In this document: one piece after another, positions 24,582 through 34,650 of the stretch | Numbering within the stretch: position 1 is the first letter of the stretch | Layout: the number at the start of each line of letters is the position of its first letter | Assembly: GCF_965363235.1 (NCBI RefSeq) | Contig: NC_134839.1 | Span: forward strand, 76,657,410-76,721,409 | DNA from: Mytilus galloprovincialis | Lineage: Eukaryota > Mollusca > Bivalvia > Mytilida > Mytilidae | Length of the DNA stretch: 64,000 bases | Direction of reading: 5' to 3' | Translations under genes and position numbers: made by a program | The notes under the pieces: generated by a model | The model's database searches: none | Told to the model about the DNA's origin: nothing | The model's input: only the letters and a program-made list of their open reading frames with translations

Positions 24582-24675
24582 TTCGGTATACAGGAAGTTG
24601 TTGAATGATGAATATGTAAATGCATCACACAGTATAGCTAACTTAGTTTATAGACCCTGAAACCATATTTAAGAA
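24582..24675 (+). repeat. Direct repeat flanking the RT, left copy
   Basis: TTCGGTATACAGGAAGTTGT, AATGCATCACACAGTATAGC and CCCTGAAACCA match 25693-25790 in order, 1.11 kb apart, with point differences. Confidence 0.8.
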
Positions 24676-24679
24676 ATCC

Positions 24680-24972
24680 TTGTAAAAGAGGGACGAAAGA
24701 TACCAAAGGGACAGTCAAACTCATAAATCTAAAACAAACTGACAACGCCATAACTAAAAATGAAAAAGACAAACAAACAACAGCACACACGACACAACAT
24801 AGAAAACTAAAGAATAAACAACACGAACCCCACCAAAAAACTAGGGGTGATCTCAGGTGCTCCGGAAGCTCCTGCTCCACATGCGGCACCCGTCGTGTTA
24901 CTTATGTGATAACAAATCCGGTAAATAGTCTAATTCGGTAGGTCACATTCATGAAAGGGAAGGGGATTGTAG
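24680..24972 (-). mobile_element. 3' flank of the Penelope-like element
   Basis: CTGACAACGCCATAACTAAA, CTCAGGTGCTCCGGAAGCTC and the GGAAGGGGATTGTAGTTACG block directly follow the RT stop. Relics of the same flank occur at 6785-7126 and 17970-18195. Confidence 0.7.
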
Positions 24973-25689
24973 TTACGACGTAAGGAACATATCCGATATT
25001 ATTTGTGAATCGGTTATTTCATAACGGTCAACCAACTCGTGATGGCGTCCGTAAAATTTACGAAGGGATGATTTCAACTTCACCATTTGGAACTCTTGGT
25101 TTAATAGCTTCCTTGTGAGAAACAACCCTCTATCAAGAAAATCATGATAGGAAATGAAAGCACGGGAATATCGTATCAATTGGGAGATATATACCCCGTA
25201 TGCAGGTGCTGCTGGAATGTTGCTACTTAGAAATGGGAAGTTCACAATTGGAAAGCTGAAATCATCTCTTTTGTCGTAAAGTTTTGTTTTCAACCGACCC
25301 TCATTGTCAATTTCTAGATGTAAGTCAAGATGTGAGACCGACTTAACTGTATCTGTAGTATCCTTTATCTCTAGCTCGATTGGATAGATGCGTTCCAAAT
25401 AGTCACCAAATTTTGAATTATTTAGTGAAAGAACATCATCTATATAGCGAAAAGTAGAGTTAAAGGATATCGCTAACTTCTCATCTTTCTTCCTAAGAAG
25501 TTCCTGCATGAAGTCAGCCTCATAATAATAAAGAAACAAGTCGGCAGGTAGAGGGGCACAGTTTGTTCCCATTGAAATGCCGACAGTCTGTTGAAAAACA
25601 CGTCCTCCGAACGTAACAAATATGTTGTCGTTCATGAGGAAAATGCGACGAAAATTTTCAACTTGGATGTCATGTGTAAAATTATGCAA
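24973..25689 (-). pseudogene. Penelope-like reverse transcriptase, 5'-truncated
   Basis: An open frame of about 238 residues on the minus strand without its own ATG. It shows GISMGTNCAPLPADLFLYYY, then the catalytic FRYIDDVLSLNN, then YLDLHLEI-like and KTKLYDKRDDF motifs, and ends near YGRHHELVDRY. These are the RT palm motifs of a very abundant bivalve element I place with Penelope-like elements; a GIY-YIG endonuclease was not found. The 5' end stops abruptly at 25690 where an unrelated repeat begins. The YIDD active site is intact, so this is a recent but incomplete copy. 24680-24972 is its 3' flank. Confidence 0.8.
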
Positions 25690-25692
25690 GTT

Positions 25693-25790
25693 TTCGGTAA
25701 ACAGGGAGATGTTGAGTGATGAATCTGAAAATGCATCACACGGTATAGCGGACTCATATAAAGCCTGAAACCAAATTTCTGAAATCTTGT
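25693..25790 (+). repeat. Direct repeat flanking the RT, right copy
   Basis: TTCGGTAAACAGGGAGATGT, AATGCATCACACGGTATAGC and GCCTGAAACCA correspond to the left copy. Confidence 0.8.
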
Positions 25791-25831
25791 AATGTAGTTC
25801 CTGAGAAAAAAGGCGACGAACAATATTTATG

Positions 25832-25893
25832 GGACGAACGGATGAACTGATGGATGGACTGATGGACTGATGGATGGACTGATTGATTGATAG
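25832..25893. repeat. GATG/GACT microsatellite
   Basis: Repeats of GATGGACT with variants, typical tail of the adjoining dispersed repeat. Confidence 0.8.
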
Positions 25894-26360
25894 ACATATA
25901 CATGTACCTCCATTTCTTTTTTAAAGCGGGAGTATAAAAACAAAATAACTCTATTCATACTCAAAATTACATGAGGCTATATCTCAAAATGTTTGTCTGA
26001 TACCACGAAGGATGCTCCAAATAGGAATAAAAATAAGTACTTTTATTCCAATAAAAGTATATGGGAACAATTTTCTTTTAAAAATGAAAACCATAAGTTA
26101 TATAATTTCATACATACTGCTTTCACTTATCACTTAGTCTAGTATGCATATGGAACAATTACTACTTGCAAAATGTGGTATGTGCAAGTTTATTGTTTAA
26201 ATCTGCAACAACAAGGCCAATATCGTGCATAAAGATTAACAAAATAGCTTTGAAATATATGTTTGTTTGTAAGGGTGTAGTATTCATTACGCACGCGCGT
26301 TACTGGCATCTGGTTTACTGCATGTTTTTAAAATTACACAGGTTTTTGAGTTTTTCATAC
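25894..26360. other. Intergenic, nothing recognised
   Basis: No gene or repeat supported; the + strand open frame at 26166-26474 overlaps the antisense of a LINE and is a shadow. Confidence 0.4.
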
Positions 26361-27056
26361 TTACTTACTGCCCGGTATGCCATTGGCATGTATGGCATCA
26401 TCAAAGGTTCTCCATTTCTGTCTTTCTTTGGCCATCTTTTCTACTGTACCCCATGTGTTATTCATGATCTATAGTTCTCCTTCTACAGTACGTCTCCATG
26501 TGTTTGTTTTGTCTGCCTCGCTTACGCCTTCCTTCTGGAATCAAATGTAATGCAGTTCTAGTGATGGAATTCTATGTATTCTAATCACATGCCCAATCCA
26601 TTTACAACGCCTTCTCATTAATATGTAACCCATGATATCTTGGTGACATTGTCTTAGAAGGACTGCATTAGATATTTTGTTTTGCCAAACAATGCACAGG
26701 ATTCTTCTTAAGCTTTTGATATGAAAACCTGACAGTAAAAAAACCTTTGTTTAGATCGACTTCTGTCATCCTCTAGCATTCTGATCCATAGAACAAAGTA
26801 GATAATACACAACTCTGGTACAGTTTTAGCTTGGTTCGCTTACTGTACTGTGATGATTTCCATAGTGATCTGGATATATTTCTGGCATTGATTAATTTTA
26901 TCATGAAGTCATTTCCTGCACCTCCATCGTTTCTTATTGTACTTCCTAATTATGTTAAGGTTTCACATTCATGGTGAGATCCTTTCCATCTACTAGGATA
27001 ATTAAGTCAAACGTGACTGTCAAAAGTATTAAGGCGGTTTGTCTTCTCTTGTAAAT

Positions 27057-27071
27057 GGGGGGGGGGGGGGG
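27057..27071. repeat. Poly-G run, 15 bases
   Basis: Uninterrupted G inside the LINE relic. Confidence 0.9.
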
Positions 27072-27873
27072 ATATGAGATAAAAGAGCTAGAATATCAGC
27101 AAAACCAAGATCTTCTAATGTTGATGAAATGTTCCATCTTATTGCTCTTGGAGCATCTTCTGTTGTTTTTCTTATTACTTAATCAATGATCAAATTGAAA
27201 AGAAGAACAGACATCACACATGCTTGTCTAATTCCTGTTTTTACCTCAAACCAAATGATACTCTGCAATACACTGCAAGTGAAATTGTTGTAGAAATTTT
27301 TGATAAGCTCAATTATTTCTTTTGGAATTCCATATGCTCTTAGTATTCGCCACAGGCTCTTTCTGTTGATACTGTCAAGAGCCTTCTTGAAATCAACTAA
27401 GTTGGTGTAAAGCTGCCTTTGCCATTCTGTACATTGTTCGATGGTGTTACGTAAAGCTTTGATCAATGCATCCTCTAACTTTACGAAATCCTGCTTGCTC
27501 CTCTCTTAGCTGTTTATCATCTGTATCTATTATTCTTTAAATAATAATTTTGGCCATGATTTTACTTGGAATTGAGAAGAGGATTAAAGCTCGCCAGTCG
27601 TTGCAGTCAAAAAAAGCTCCCGTTTTGGCTAACTCAATTTATTATTATGCCTTTGGTCCAATCGTCAGGTATCATTTTCTCTTCCCATATTGATGTAAAT
27701 AGTAAATATTGATGAAAAATTTCAGCTGCAAGTTCTGGGTGGGCTCTAAACAGTTCTGCATTCAGATTGTCCTGACCTGGTGATTTTCCTATTTTTAATG
27801 ATTTATTGCTGTTATTATTTCCTGTTTGTCTGGTAAGTTGGTATTTATTTCTAAATCTGCCTCCATTATTATA

Positions 27874-28031
27874 CACCTTATCGCTATTTGTCCGCCATTA
27901 CTGGATATCACACAGGTTTCCGTAAAATTTTGACGTCATAGAGCAAAATATCTGACGCCACAATGGAAACGTGATCGTTGTATGCGTCAAATGTTCAAGC
28001 GACAGGGTCAGCCGGGATTAGCGATAAGGTG
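27874..28031. mobile_element. MITE, 158 bp, TA target, inside the LINE
   Basis: CACCTTATCGCT and AGCGATAAGGTG are inverted termini; TA flanks both sides (27872-27873 and 28032-28033). Removing it rejoins two neighbouring pieces of the LINE reading frame. Confidence 0.85.
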
Positions 28032-28372
28032 TATTGCTTCGTCATCTGGAGGTCGTCTGTTTGGTATTTTTTAAAGTGTTCTGCCTTTTTGCTCGTCTTC
28101 TGTTGTCAATAGCCTTCCATTTTTGTCCTTTATATGGACACCATTATTATTACGACATTTTCCACACATTTCTTTTGTTATCTTGTAAATTTTCTCCTGT
28201 TCACCATTTTCTAGTGCTTTTTTCTGCTTGTTTAGCAAGATCTTCCATGTAAGCTCTTTTGTCTTCTCTAGCCATTCGCTTAACATTTTTGTCTAGTACT
28301 ATATAGCTTGCTTTGTGTCTCTTGCTTGAAGCCTTTCAGATTTGTGTCTAGTAACGTCGTGTCCATATGACA

Positions 28373-28643
28373 TAATGGAAATGGGGAATGTGCCAAAGAG
28401 ACAACAACCCGACCATGGAGCCGACAACAGCAGAAGGTCACCAACAGGTCTTCAATGCAACGAGAAATTCTCGCACCCGGAGGCGTCCTTCAGCTGGCCC
28501 CCTAACAAATTATACTAGTTCAGTGATAATGCACACCATACTAAACTCCAAATTGTACACAAGTAACTAAAAGTTAAAATAATACAAGACTAACAAAGGC
28601 CAGAGGCTCCTGACTTGGGACAGGCGCAAAAAATGCATTAAAA
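28373..28643 (-). repeat. Dispersed repeat A, copy 4 (inverted)
   Basis: GTGCCAAAGAGACAACAACC, GGAGGCGTCCTTCAGCTGGC and TGACTTGGGACAGGCGCAAA are the complement of copy 1. It directly abuts the Tc1 relic. Confidence 0.88.
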
Positions 28644-28659
28644 AATTGAAAAAGTTACA

Positions 28660-29896
28660 CGAAAAACAATGCCCCGTCTACACCAAAATGAGAGAGAACG
28701 AGCTATTGGGATGTTGGCAGCTGGAATGACTCAAGTGCAGGTTGCAAATAATTTTAATGTCTCTAGAATGACTATTACAAGGCTTAAGACTCGTCTAAGA
28801 GATACTGGCACAACGAATGATCGCTCCCGTAGTGGCAGGCCACGTGAAACGACGTTACATCAAGACAGACACATCCGCATCATTCGTCTCCGGAATCGAT
28901 TTGTAGACGCGTCACAAACTGCATGACAAACCCACGGAAGACATAACAACAGAATATCTGCTCATAAGTTCGTAACCGATTGCGTCAAGTTGGTCTAAGA
29001 GCTCGTCGTCCATTGCAGGGAACTATCCTTACGCAGCGTCACAGGATGGCGCGACTTCAATGGACACGGATACGAATTCGATGGAATAGGCAAAAATGGA
29101 GACAGGTTCTTTTTACCGATGAATCTAAATTCAACTTGAAATTTAGCGACGGCAGAGCCAGGGTCTACCGGAGACGCAATGAATGATTTTTGGATGCGGA
29201 CGTGAAGGAAACAAATCGGTTTGGTGGTGTCGGAATCATGGTTTGGGGCGGAATTACCTACCAGGAACGCACCGAGCTCAAAATCATCGTTGGTAACCTA
29301 AATGCAACAAGGTATAGGGACGAAATTCTGGCTCCAGTTGTTCTCCCGTTTCTTCGAAGACATCGTTTTAACCACGTTTTTTCAGCAGGACAACGCCCGT
29401 TGTCACGTGGCACACATTTCGATGACCTTTTTTGAGAATAACCATATTCGTGTGTTGCCTTGGCCAAAAATGTCTCCAGATTTATCACCAATTGCACATC
29501 TTTGGGACGAACTTGGACGATGTATCAGAAATAGTCAAAATCCACCGGAAACGCTAGCCCAGCTCCGAACAGCACTTTTCAGGGAATGGAAAAACATTCC
29601 TCAAAATTTTATTCGACGTCTTATACTAGTAATATTGATTTCATGCGACGGAGGTGTCAGGCGGTCATTAATGCAAGAGGTGGTCATACAAGGTATTGAC
29701 ATGCTAACCCGAATTCTGTACTCGTCCTGTTAAAATTGTCCGAAAATGTGCAATATTGTTTTCAATAAAGAAAACTTGTTATTGTTCTTTTCAAAATCAT
29801 GTTAGCTAACTATTCCATTAAATTTTTGTTATCAATTTTTTGTTATAAAAAATTTCAATTGATCGTATAAGCATGTAACGTTTTTTGTGCCCAGTA
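28660..29896 (+). pseudogene. Tc1/mariner transposase, frame broken
   Basis: Four frame pieces (28669-28926, 28980-29186, 29190-29435, 29302-29733) cover a whole Tc1-type transposase. A helix-turn-helix comes first (AAGMTQVQVANNFNVSRMTI), then a GRPRETT hinge. The DDE core keeps FTDESKFN, then FQQDNARCHVA, then WPKMSPDLSPIAHLWDELGR, so all three catalytic acids survive as text. Stops at 28924 and 29185 and a frameshift near 29385 make it inactive. A probable right terminus CGTTTTTTGTGCCCAGTA ends at about 29896 next to TA; the matching left terminus is not seen, and repeat A begins where it should be. Confidence 0.9.
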
Positions 29897-30590
29897 TAGT
29901 ACGTACGTTCCAGAATCCTATTCTGGGTTTTGCTTAAGCGCTCAGCACTTCATTCCTGCCAACAGCTTCCTTGCGGCTTTCATTACTGGCAATCATACCA
30001 TTTTCGTGAAGGCCTATTCGCACAGTGGTTGTGTTGTGTTGATGTTTCCGTAACTTAAATGTTTATACAGGAGAGAGGTGTTAGCCATATGCCGAACCCC
30101 CTACTTGGAAGACCAGGGATTTTTTATCGAGGTTTCCATCCTGTAGACAAGTTACCGAGTCAAGGCTGACGAACCATTATCTGCCCGTTTTTATATTAAA
30201 GTTTTTTTTCTCCTAGTTAGATTACCTTCCAAGGTAAACGATCATCATCTAACCGGCTATTTACCCATAGTTGGGGCAAGGTTGGTGAGAATAAGGGCAT
30301 GTCCAAAACACCTATGGACTATACTCTGCATCTTTAGGGCCTTTGCTGCTCCAAGATTCCTTACAGTAAAACCTGAGGTACTAGATTCCAGTTACCATGC
30401 GCTGTCGCGGGGAGGCACTGTAGACGTCTTGGCAGTGTAGAGGCTATGTACTGACAACACAGTACTGGAAGGAGAGGCTTTCTAAATCGGCTGTCTCTTC
30501 GCTCACATATATTTTTCTATGTATTGCCATAGCATGTTATTTATGTTTGCAAATAAAATATTTATTTATTCATTCAATTATGTCATACAA
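29897..30590 (+). other. Possible retroelement 3' region
   Basis: GAACCCCCTACTTGGAAGAC, TACCGAGTCAAGGCTGACGA and an AATAAAATATTTATTTATTC end resemble a repeat 3' end; no coding left. Low certainty. Confidence 0.35.
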
Positions 30591-30949
30591 AAAAATGTAT
30601 TGAGACACTTTGCGATAGAGAGTGTCCTATTTTGATTTTCCAATTTCAGAAGATTTTTCGTCTATCTTTTTGTTTATAGATGTATTGATACATGTTGAAC
30701 CTTTTTTTCAAATTTCTCTCCTCGTCTTCAACCTTATAATTCGACGGGAAAAAAGAATGGCCCTGGTTTGCATTTACTGAACTCTTGCTATCAATATGAC
30801 AGTTGTGTATAACTGACAACGTTTAAACTGTCACCCTTACACTATTTATTATTTATACAATACGGACGTTACACCAATTCTCCAGATAGTATCAAAAAAT
30901 TGTTTACTGTCTAAGAAAGCGACACATACTTTATGGTTGATTCATGTTA

Positions 30950-31470
30950 TGAATACAATTGTCTCGTATAAAGTTAAGGATGCAGTAATGCAACTATGGT
31001 AATTTAGAAATCAGTGTTGTTTCGGATTCGGAATGTTTTGTCATAGAACACAAAATGAATCAAACGAGCTTTGATAACTCTTTCAAATAATTTCAAGATA
31101 CAGGACAGTAAACTAACTAGTCTGTAACTGTCAGGTGAAGTCTAACACTTTGTTCCAACTTTGAAGATAGGAACAGGAAGGACTAGCTTCAAGTTTTTCA
31201 GTATTCGATCGTGTTTGATAATTATAATAGATAATGCTGACATGTTATAAGCAATACATCAATGATTTTTTATAACTTTATGGTCAGTAATTGATAGATT
31301 TCATCGTTATAATCTCTAAATTGTTGGTATATATCATATTTTTCTCCGAGACGAATATGTAGCGTATTAAAATCTTTTACTCGAACTGTTTCCAGTTTGC
31401 ACTGAGGTTTAAGTTTGTTCCGAATTAAAGCGTCACTCTGAATTTGAGATGAAGTAACCCGTCTCAAATT
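30950..31470 (-). pseudogene. LINE reverse transcriptase relic (second family)
   Basis: Read on the minus strand from 31200 to about 31030: LVLPVPIFKVGTK, a stop, then SPDSYRLVSLLSCILKLFE and RVIKARLIHF. This is the PxFKxGxx..YRPISLL..K..ERV..RL block of CR1/L2/Jockey-type LINE RTs. The upstream open piece at 31270-31467 (LGEKYDIYQQF) is plausibly its N-terminal side. Too short and broken to be functional. Confidence 0.7.
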
Positions 31471-31519
31471 TAGTCCAACAATGTTCGATTTTCAAATTTG
31501 CATTAGCAAATTATTTTGC

Positions 31520-31606
31520 TTCCCTCGGCGGGATTCGAACACTAGCGTGAGATCATGGCAACATAACCTGCAACGTGCCCAGTGACCTAGACCGCTCCAC
31601 CACAAA
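31520..31606 (-). repeat. tRNA-derived SINE head or tRNA pseudogene
   Basis: On the minus strand: A-box-like TGGTGGAGCGGTCTAGG near 31602-31586 and B-box-like GTTCGAATCCC at 31540-31530, spaced as in a long-variable-arm (Leu/Ser-like) tRNA. Stems do not pair cleanly, so a functional tRNA is unlikely. Confidence 0.6.
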
Positions 31607-31904
31607 AAGAATGTAGCTTTCGGTGGTCGATATAATGCCTTCCCTCGTCGGCTCAATCTATTAATCATTTTTCAAAGATGCTCGATCAACTACATGAACG
31701 ATAAGTCCTTGTATGGCTTATGGAGAATTTATATTTACCATGGCACTGGTTGTCACATCTCCTGTGTTCCTTATTGTTATTTTACAGAATACCCATTTAC
31801 TGGTACGCCAGTTTTTAAAGTAGTTGGTTTGTTGTTTTATCAAAAACAAACTATTGTTTACCTTACACATTTAACATTGAAGTATACATTTGTTTTATTC
31901 ACAG

Positions 31905-32001
31905 GTGCATACAAAATCTGCCAAACCAACAACCGCTGCTGGAAATCATACGCCAAAAAAGTTCTATACGAAAAATACCGTTAAGTCATCATTCTTACAT
32001 C
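31905..32001 (+). other. Possible 5' extension of the exostosin exon
   Basis: The exostosin frame continues without a stop from an acceptor (TTTTATTCACAG) at 31904 down to the ATG at 32002, adding about 32 residues that I do not recognise. It would enter in phase 2. It could be 5' UTR with a chance open frame. Confidence 0.35.
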
Positions 32002-33291
32002 ATGAGATCTGTTAATAGTGAAACCCCTAAAGAGGTGACAAAACGTAAGGATTCCGATCAAGAACATAAGAAAGCTTTTAGATTCTATATTTATGATATA
32101 CCAGAACTTTTGAATACTAATATTACAAATTGTAAATTCGTACAACCGTTTATGTGTGTTGACTTTAAAGATAAAGGTTTTGGCACAGAAATGTTTGTAG
32201 ATGGTTTTGATGAGGAGATATCATTCCGTGCCACAAGTCAGTTTAGTATAGAGATGATTATCCATAATAAACTTAAGACTAATAGGCTACGGACGTATAA
32301 TCCAGATGAAGCTGATTTTTTTTACGTACCAGCTTATTTTGGATTACTAGAATTATGCTATGAAGAATCTACACGTAAAAAGTTTCAAGTTCTTCAAGAA
32401 CTTATGACCAAGAATGTTTACTTCCATAGTGGAAAACCTCATATATCAACACTTGGCTTATTGTATGTTTGGATGCCTCCTGACGTAAATCTAGAGGCCC
32501 ATTTTGAAAAGAATGGTAAGCAAATGTTGACATTTTTAACTTATGAATCAGTACACACTAAATCGACGGATTCTCTGTCTGAAATAGTTATTCCTTATCC
32601 TTCATATGGACATTTTTTACATTCAAGGGAAAGAACTCTTTATACTAATCCTTTACAATCCAGAAACATATTTATTTTGATACCAATTGGAGAATATTAT
32701 TATGAGCATTCTAAACGTTATAATCTTTTAAGAGACGTAACAACAGTTACAGATGCATCTTACGACTACTTTATGAAAGAAAACATTAATAAAACATTTG
32801 AGTGCGTGCAATATATCACCGGAGAGTGTCCCCAGGTTATTACCCAATACGTCATACAGTGGATGCAACATTCGGTATTTTGTCTGCAACCACGCGGGGA
32901 CACAGACTCCAGAAAATCATTCTATGATTCAGTGATGAGTGGATGTATTCCAGTAATTATACCAAAATCAACCAATCCGTATGCGTTTCAAGATTTCATA
33001 GACTATGAAAAGTTTTCGGTAATTTTACCGTTCAGTTATTTAGACCTGGGTAATGAAAGTATTAATGATATATTGGCTGATATTCCAAGGTACAAGGTTG
33101 TAAGTCTCCATTTAAATGTCAGAAAAATAGCACAATATCTACAGTATTCAATATCTGACAATGAAGAGTTAAATGAAGAAAGTGATGCTCTGCAACTTAT
33201 ATTCATGGCATTGTCTGATCGATTTAAAATTCCGTATGATAAAAAACATCTCTATAACCTACACACTAATCATGATAATGAATATGACTAA
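32002..33291 (+). CDS. Exostosin-family glycosyltransferase (GT47-like)
   Basis: A single open frame of 429 residues. The N-terminal half begins with FRFYIYDIP, the usual exostosin opening, followed by a block around NPDEADFFYVPAYFG. The C-terminal half carries HSVFCLQPRGDTDSRKSFYD and SGCIPVII, the conserved GT47 nucleotide-sugar region. Exostosins add sugars to growing glycan chains such as heparan sulfate in the Golgi, usually as type II membrane proteins. No membrane anchor is present after the ATG at 32002. The frame stays open upstream to an AG acceptor at 31903-31904, so an upstream exon carrying the anchor is likely but was not found; 31905-32001 may be coding or 5' UTR. Downstream is an AATAAA at 33443. 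Acceptor and product cannot be named; invertebrates have many such paralogues. Confidence 0.85.
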   Translation: MRSVNSETPKEVTKRKDSDQEHKKAFRFYIYDIPELLNTNITNCKFVQPFMCVDFKDKGFGTEMFVDGFDEEISFRATSQFSIEMIIHNKLKTNRLRTYNPDEADFFYVPAYFGLLELCYEESTRKKFQVLQELMTKNVYFHSGKPHISTLGLLYVWMPPDVNLEAHFEKNGKQMLTFLTYESVHTKSTDSLSEIVIPYPSYGHFLHSRERTLYTNPLQSRNIFILIPIGEYYYEHSKRYNLLRDVTTVTDASYDYFMKENINKTFECVQYITGECPQVITQYVIQWMQHSVFCLQPRGDTDSRKSFYDSVMSGCIPVIIPKSTNPYAFQDFIDYEKFSVILPFSYLDLGNESINDILADIPRYKVVSLHLNVRKIAQYLQYSISDNEELNEESDALQLIFMALSDRFKIPYDKKHLYNLHTNHDNEYD

Positions 33292-33834
33292 TTTAGTATT
33301 CATAAATATTTCAGGGATTTGTCAACTGCTTCAACGATATATGATAAATATTGTCACAAACTTTACCTAAATGATTGTAAAAAATGACTGTAGTAGACCT
33401 AAATCGCGTCAGCTTGTATAAATGGATGAACATTTCAACATCAATAAAACATGTAGGACTTACAGTTGTTAACTTCTATGTCATTTTGTCCCTGGTGAGT
33501 TCTCTCATTGACAATCATATTTCACATCTTCTTATTGTTATATTTACAAGTTAGCTTTTACAACGAACTAGCAGCTCCGAAAGGTAAAGAATTCAGTGTT
33601 AACATTAATAATCGTTGATATATCATCAAAAATAAATTAACTGTTGTTAAGATTTTACATACAAGACTATTAATTGCAACGGTATACATGTACTGACAGA
33701 CAGAACGTGTTCTAACAAACAAGGCCGCATGATTGCCTATAATTGCTTACATCCACTTCATTTGGACTTCGGTGGATAGTTGTTTTTTTGGCAAACATAC
33801 CAGATCTCATTATTTTTATGTATCAACAGTAGCA
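33292..33834. other. Exostosin 3' region and intergenic
   Basis: Contains the poly(A) signal and two fragments of the CATTGACAATCATAT/CCACTTCATTTGGAC type common repeat. Confidence 0.45.
33443..33448 (+). terminator. Polyadenylation signal of the exostosin gene
   Basis: AATAAA 152 bases after the stop codon, the first canonical hexamer downstream. Confidence 0.5.
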
Positions 33835-34650
33835 AAAAAAAATATTGACAAACAAGACATATGAAGAGTAGCAATGATTTATGTTGACAAATAAGACATA
33901 GCTAGGGAAACAAACACCACGTACTGACAAATAGAGTAACAATATATTGACAAACAAGGCATATCAAAAGTAATGCAGAACGTGTCCCATTAAACAAGCC
34001 ATGTCAAGAGTAACGAGATCGTGTATTGACAAGCAGGACATATATGAAGATAACGAGAACATGTACTTGCAAACATGACATATCATACAAAAGTAACAAG
34101 AGTGAATACTGACAAACATGGCATATCAATAGTAGCGAGAACATGACATATTAAGAATAACCAGAACAAAGACGGACATATAGGACATACCAAGAATAAC
34201 GAGAACAAAGACGAACAAATAGGACATACCAAGAATAAAGAGAACAAAGACGGACAAATAGAACATACCAACAGTAATGAGAACAGAACATCGACGGACA
34301 AAGAGGACAAATGTTGAAAACCAGAAAATATACTCACACACATGGCAAGAGTGACGGAGCATGTACTGATGATCAAGGCATATCAGGAGTGACGTGAATG
34401 TGTACTGACAATCCCGAGACATCAAGAGTGACAAGAAAATATACTGACAATCAAAACAAATCAAGAGTATATAACTGGAACATACACTTGCAAACTGGAC
34501 AACACAAGAGTAACGAGAACATGTACTGACAAAATGGACATATAAAGAGTACGGTAACATTTATTGATAAAAATGATATATCAAGAGTTACGGTGAAAAT
34601 GTATGGACAAAGAAGACATATGAAGAGTTAGAATACTAAGACAGTGTACT
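33835..34650. repeat. Degenerate minisatellite, ~36-40 bp unit
   Basis: About 20 units of the form GACAAACATGACATATC followed by AAGAGTAACGAGAACATGTA. Overlapping minus-strand open frames of 97 and 144 residues (FVLVILGMSY repeats) are translations of the repeat. Confidence 0.88.

Larger units (their letters stand above)
26361..28370 (-). pseudogene. LINE (non-LTR) ORF2 reverse transcriptase, decayed, split by a MITE
   Basis: Minus-strand pieces fall in the right order. 28071-28286 is the linker before RT (KIYKITKEMCGK). 27634-27876 has KIGKSPGQDNLNAELF and IPDDWTKG. 27179-27466 has EQCTEWQRQLYTNLVDFKKA and VKTGIRQACVMSVLLFN. About 26361-26520 has the C-terminal tail TWGTVEKMAKERQKWRTF, ending at TAA 26361-26363. 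This matches endonuclease-reverse transcriptases that are common in molluscs. Stops and frameshifts occur throughout (for example after DEQKGRTL), and the first catalytic box reads DFKKALDS. The frame is also interrupted by the insertion at 27872-28033. No 5' endonuclease domain is seen. Confidence 0.88.

Noticed and set aside
31694..31984. 96-residue frame just upstream of the exostosin exon
   Set aside because: No domain; crosses the acceptor and is not in the exostosin frame.
34083..34560. Two overlapping minus-strand frames of 97 and 144 residues with repeats
   Set aside because: They translate the minisatellite; the repeated peptide is explained by the DNA repeat.
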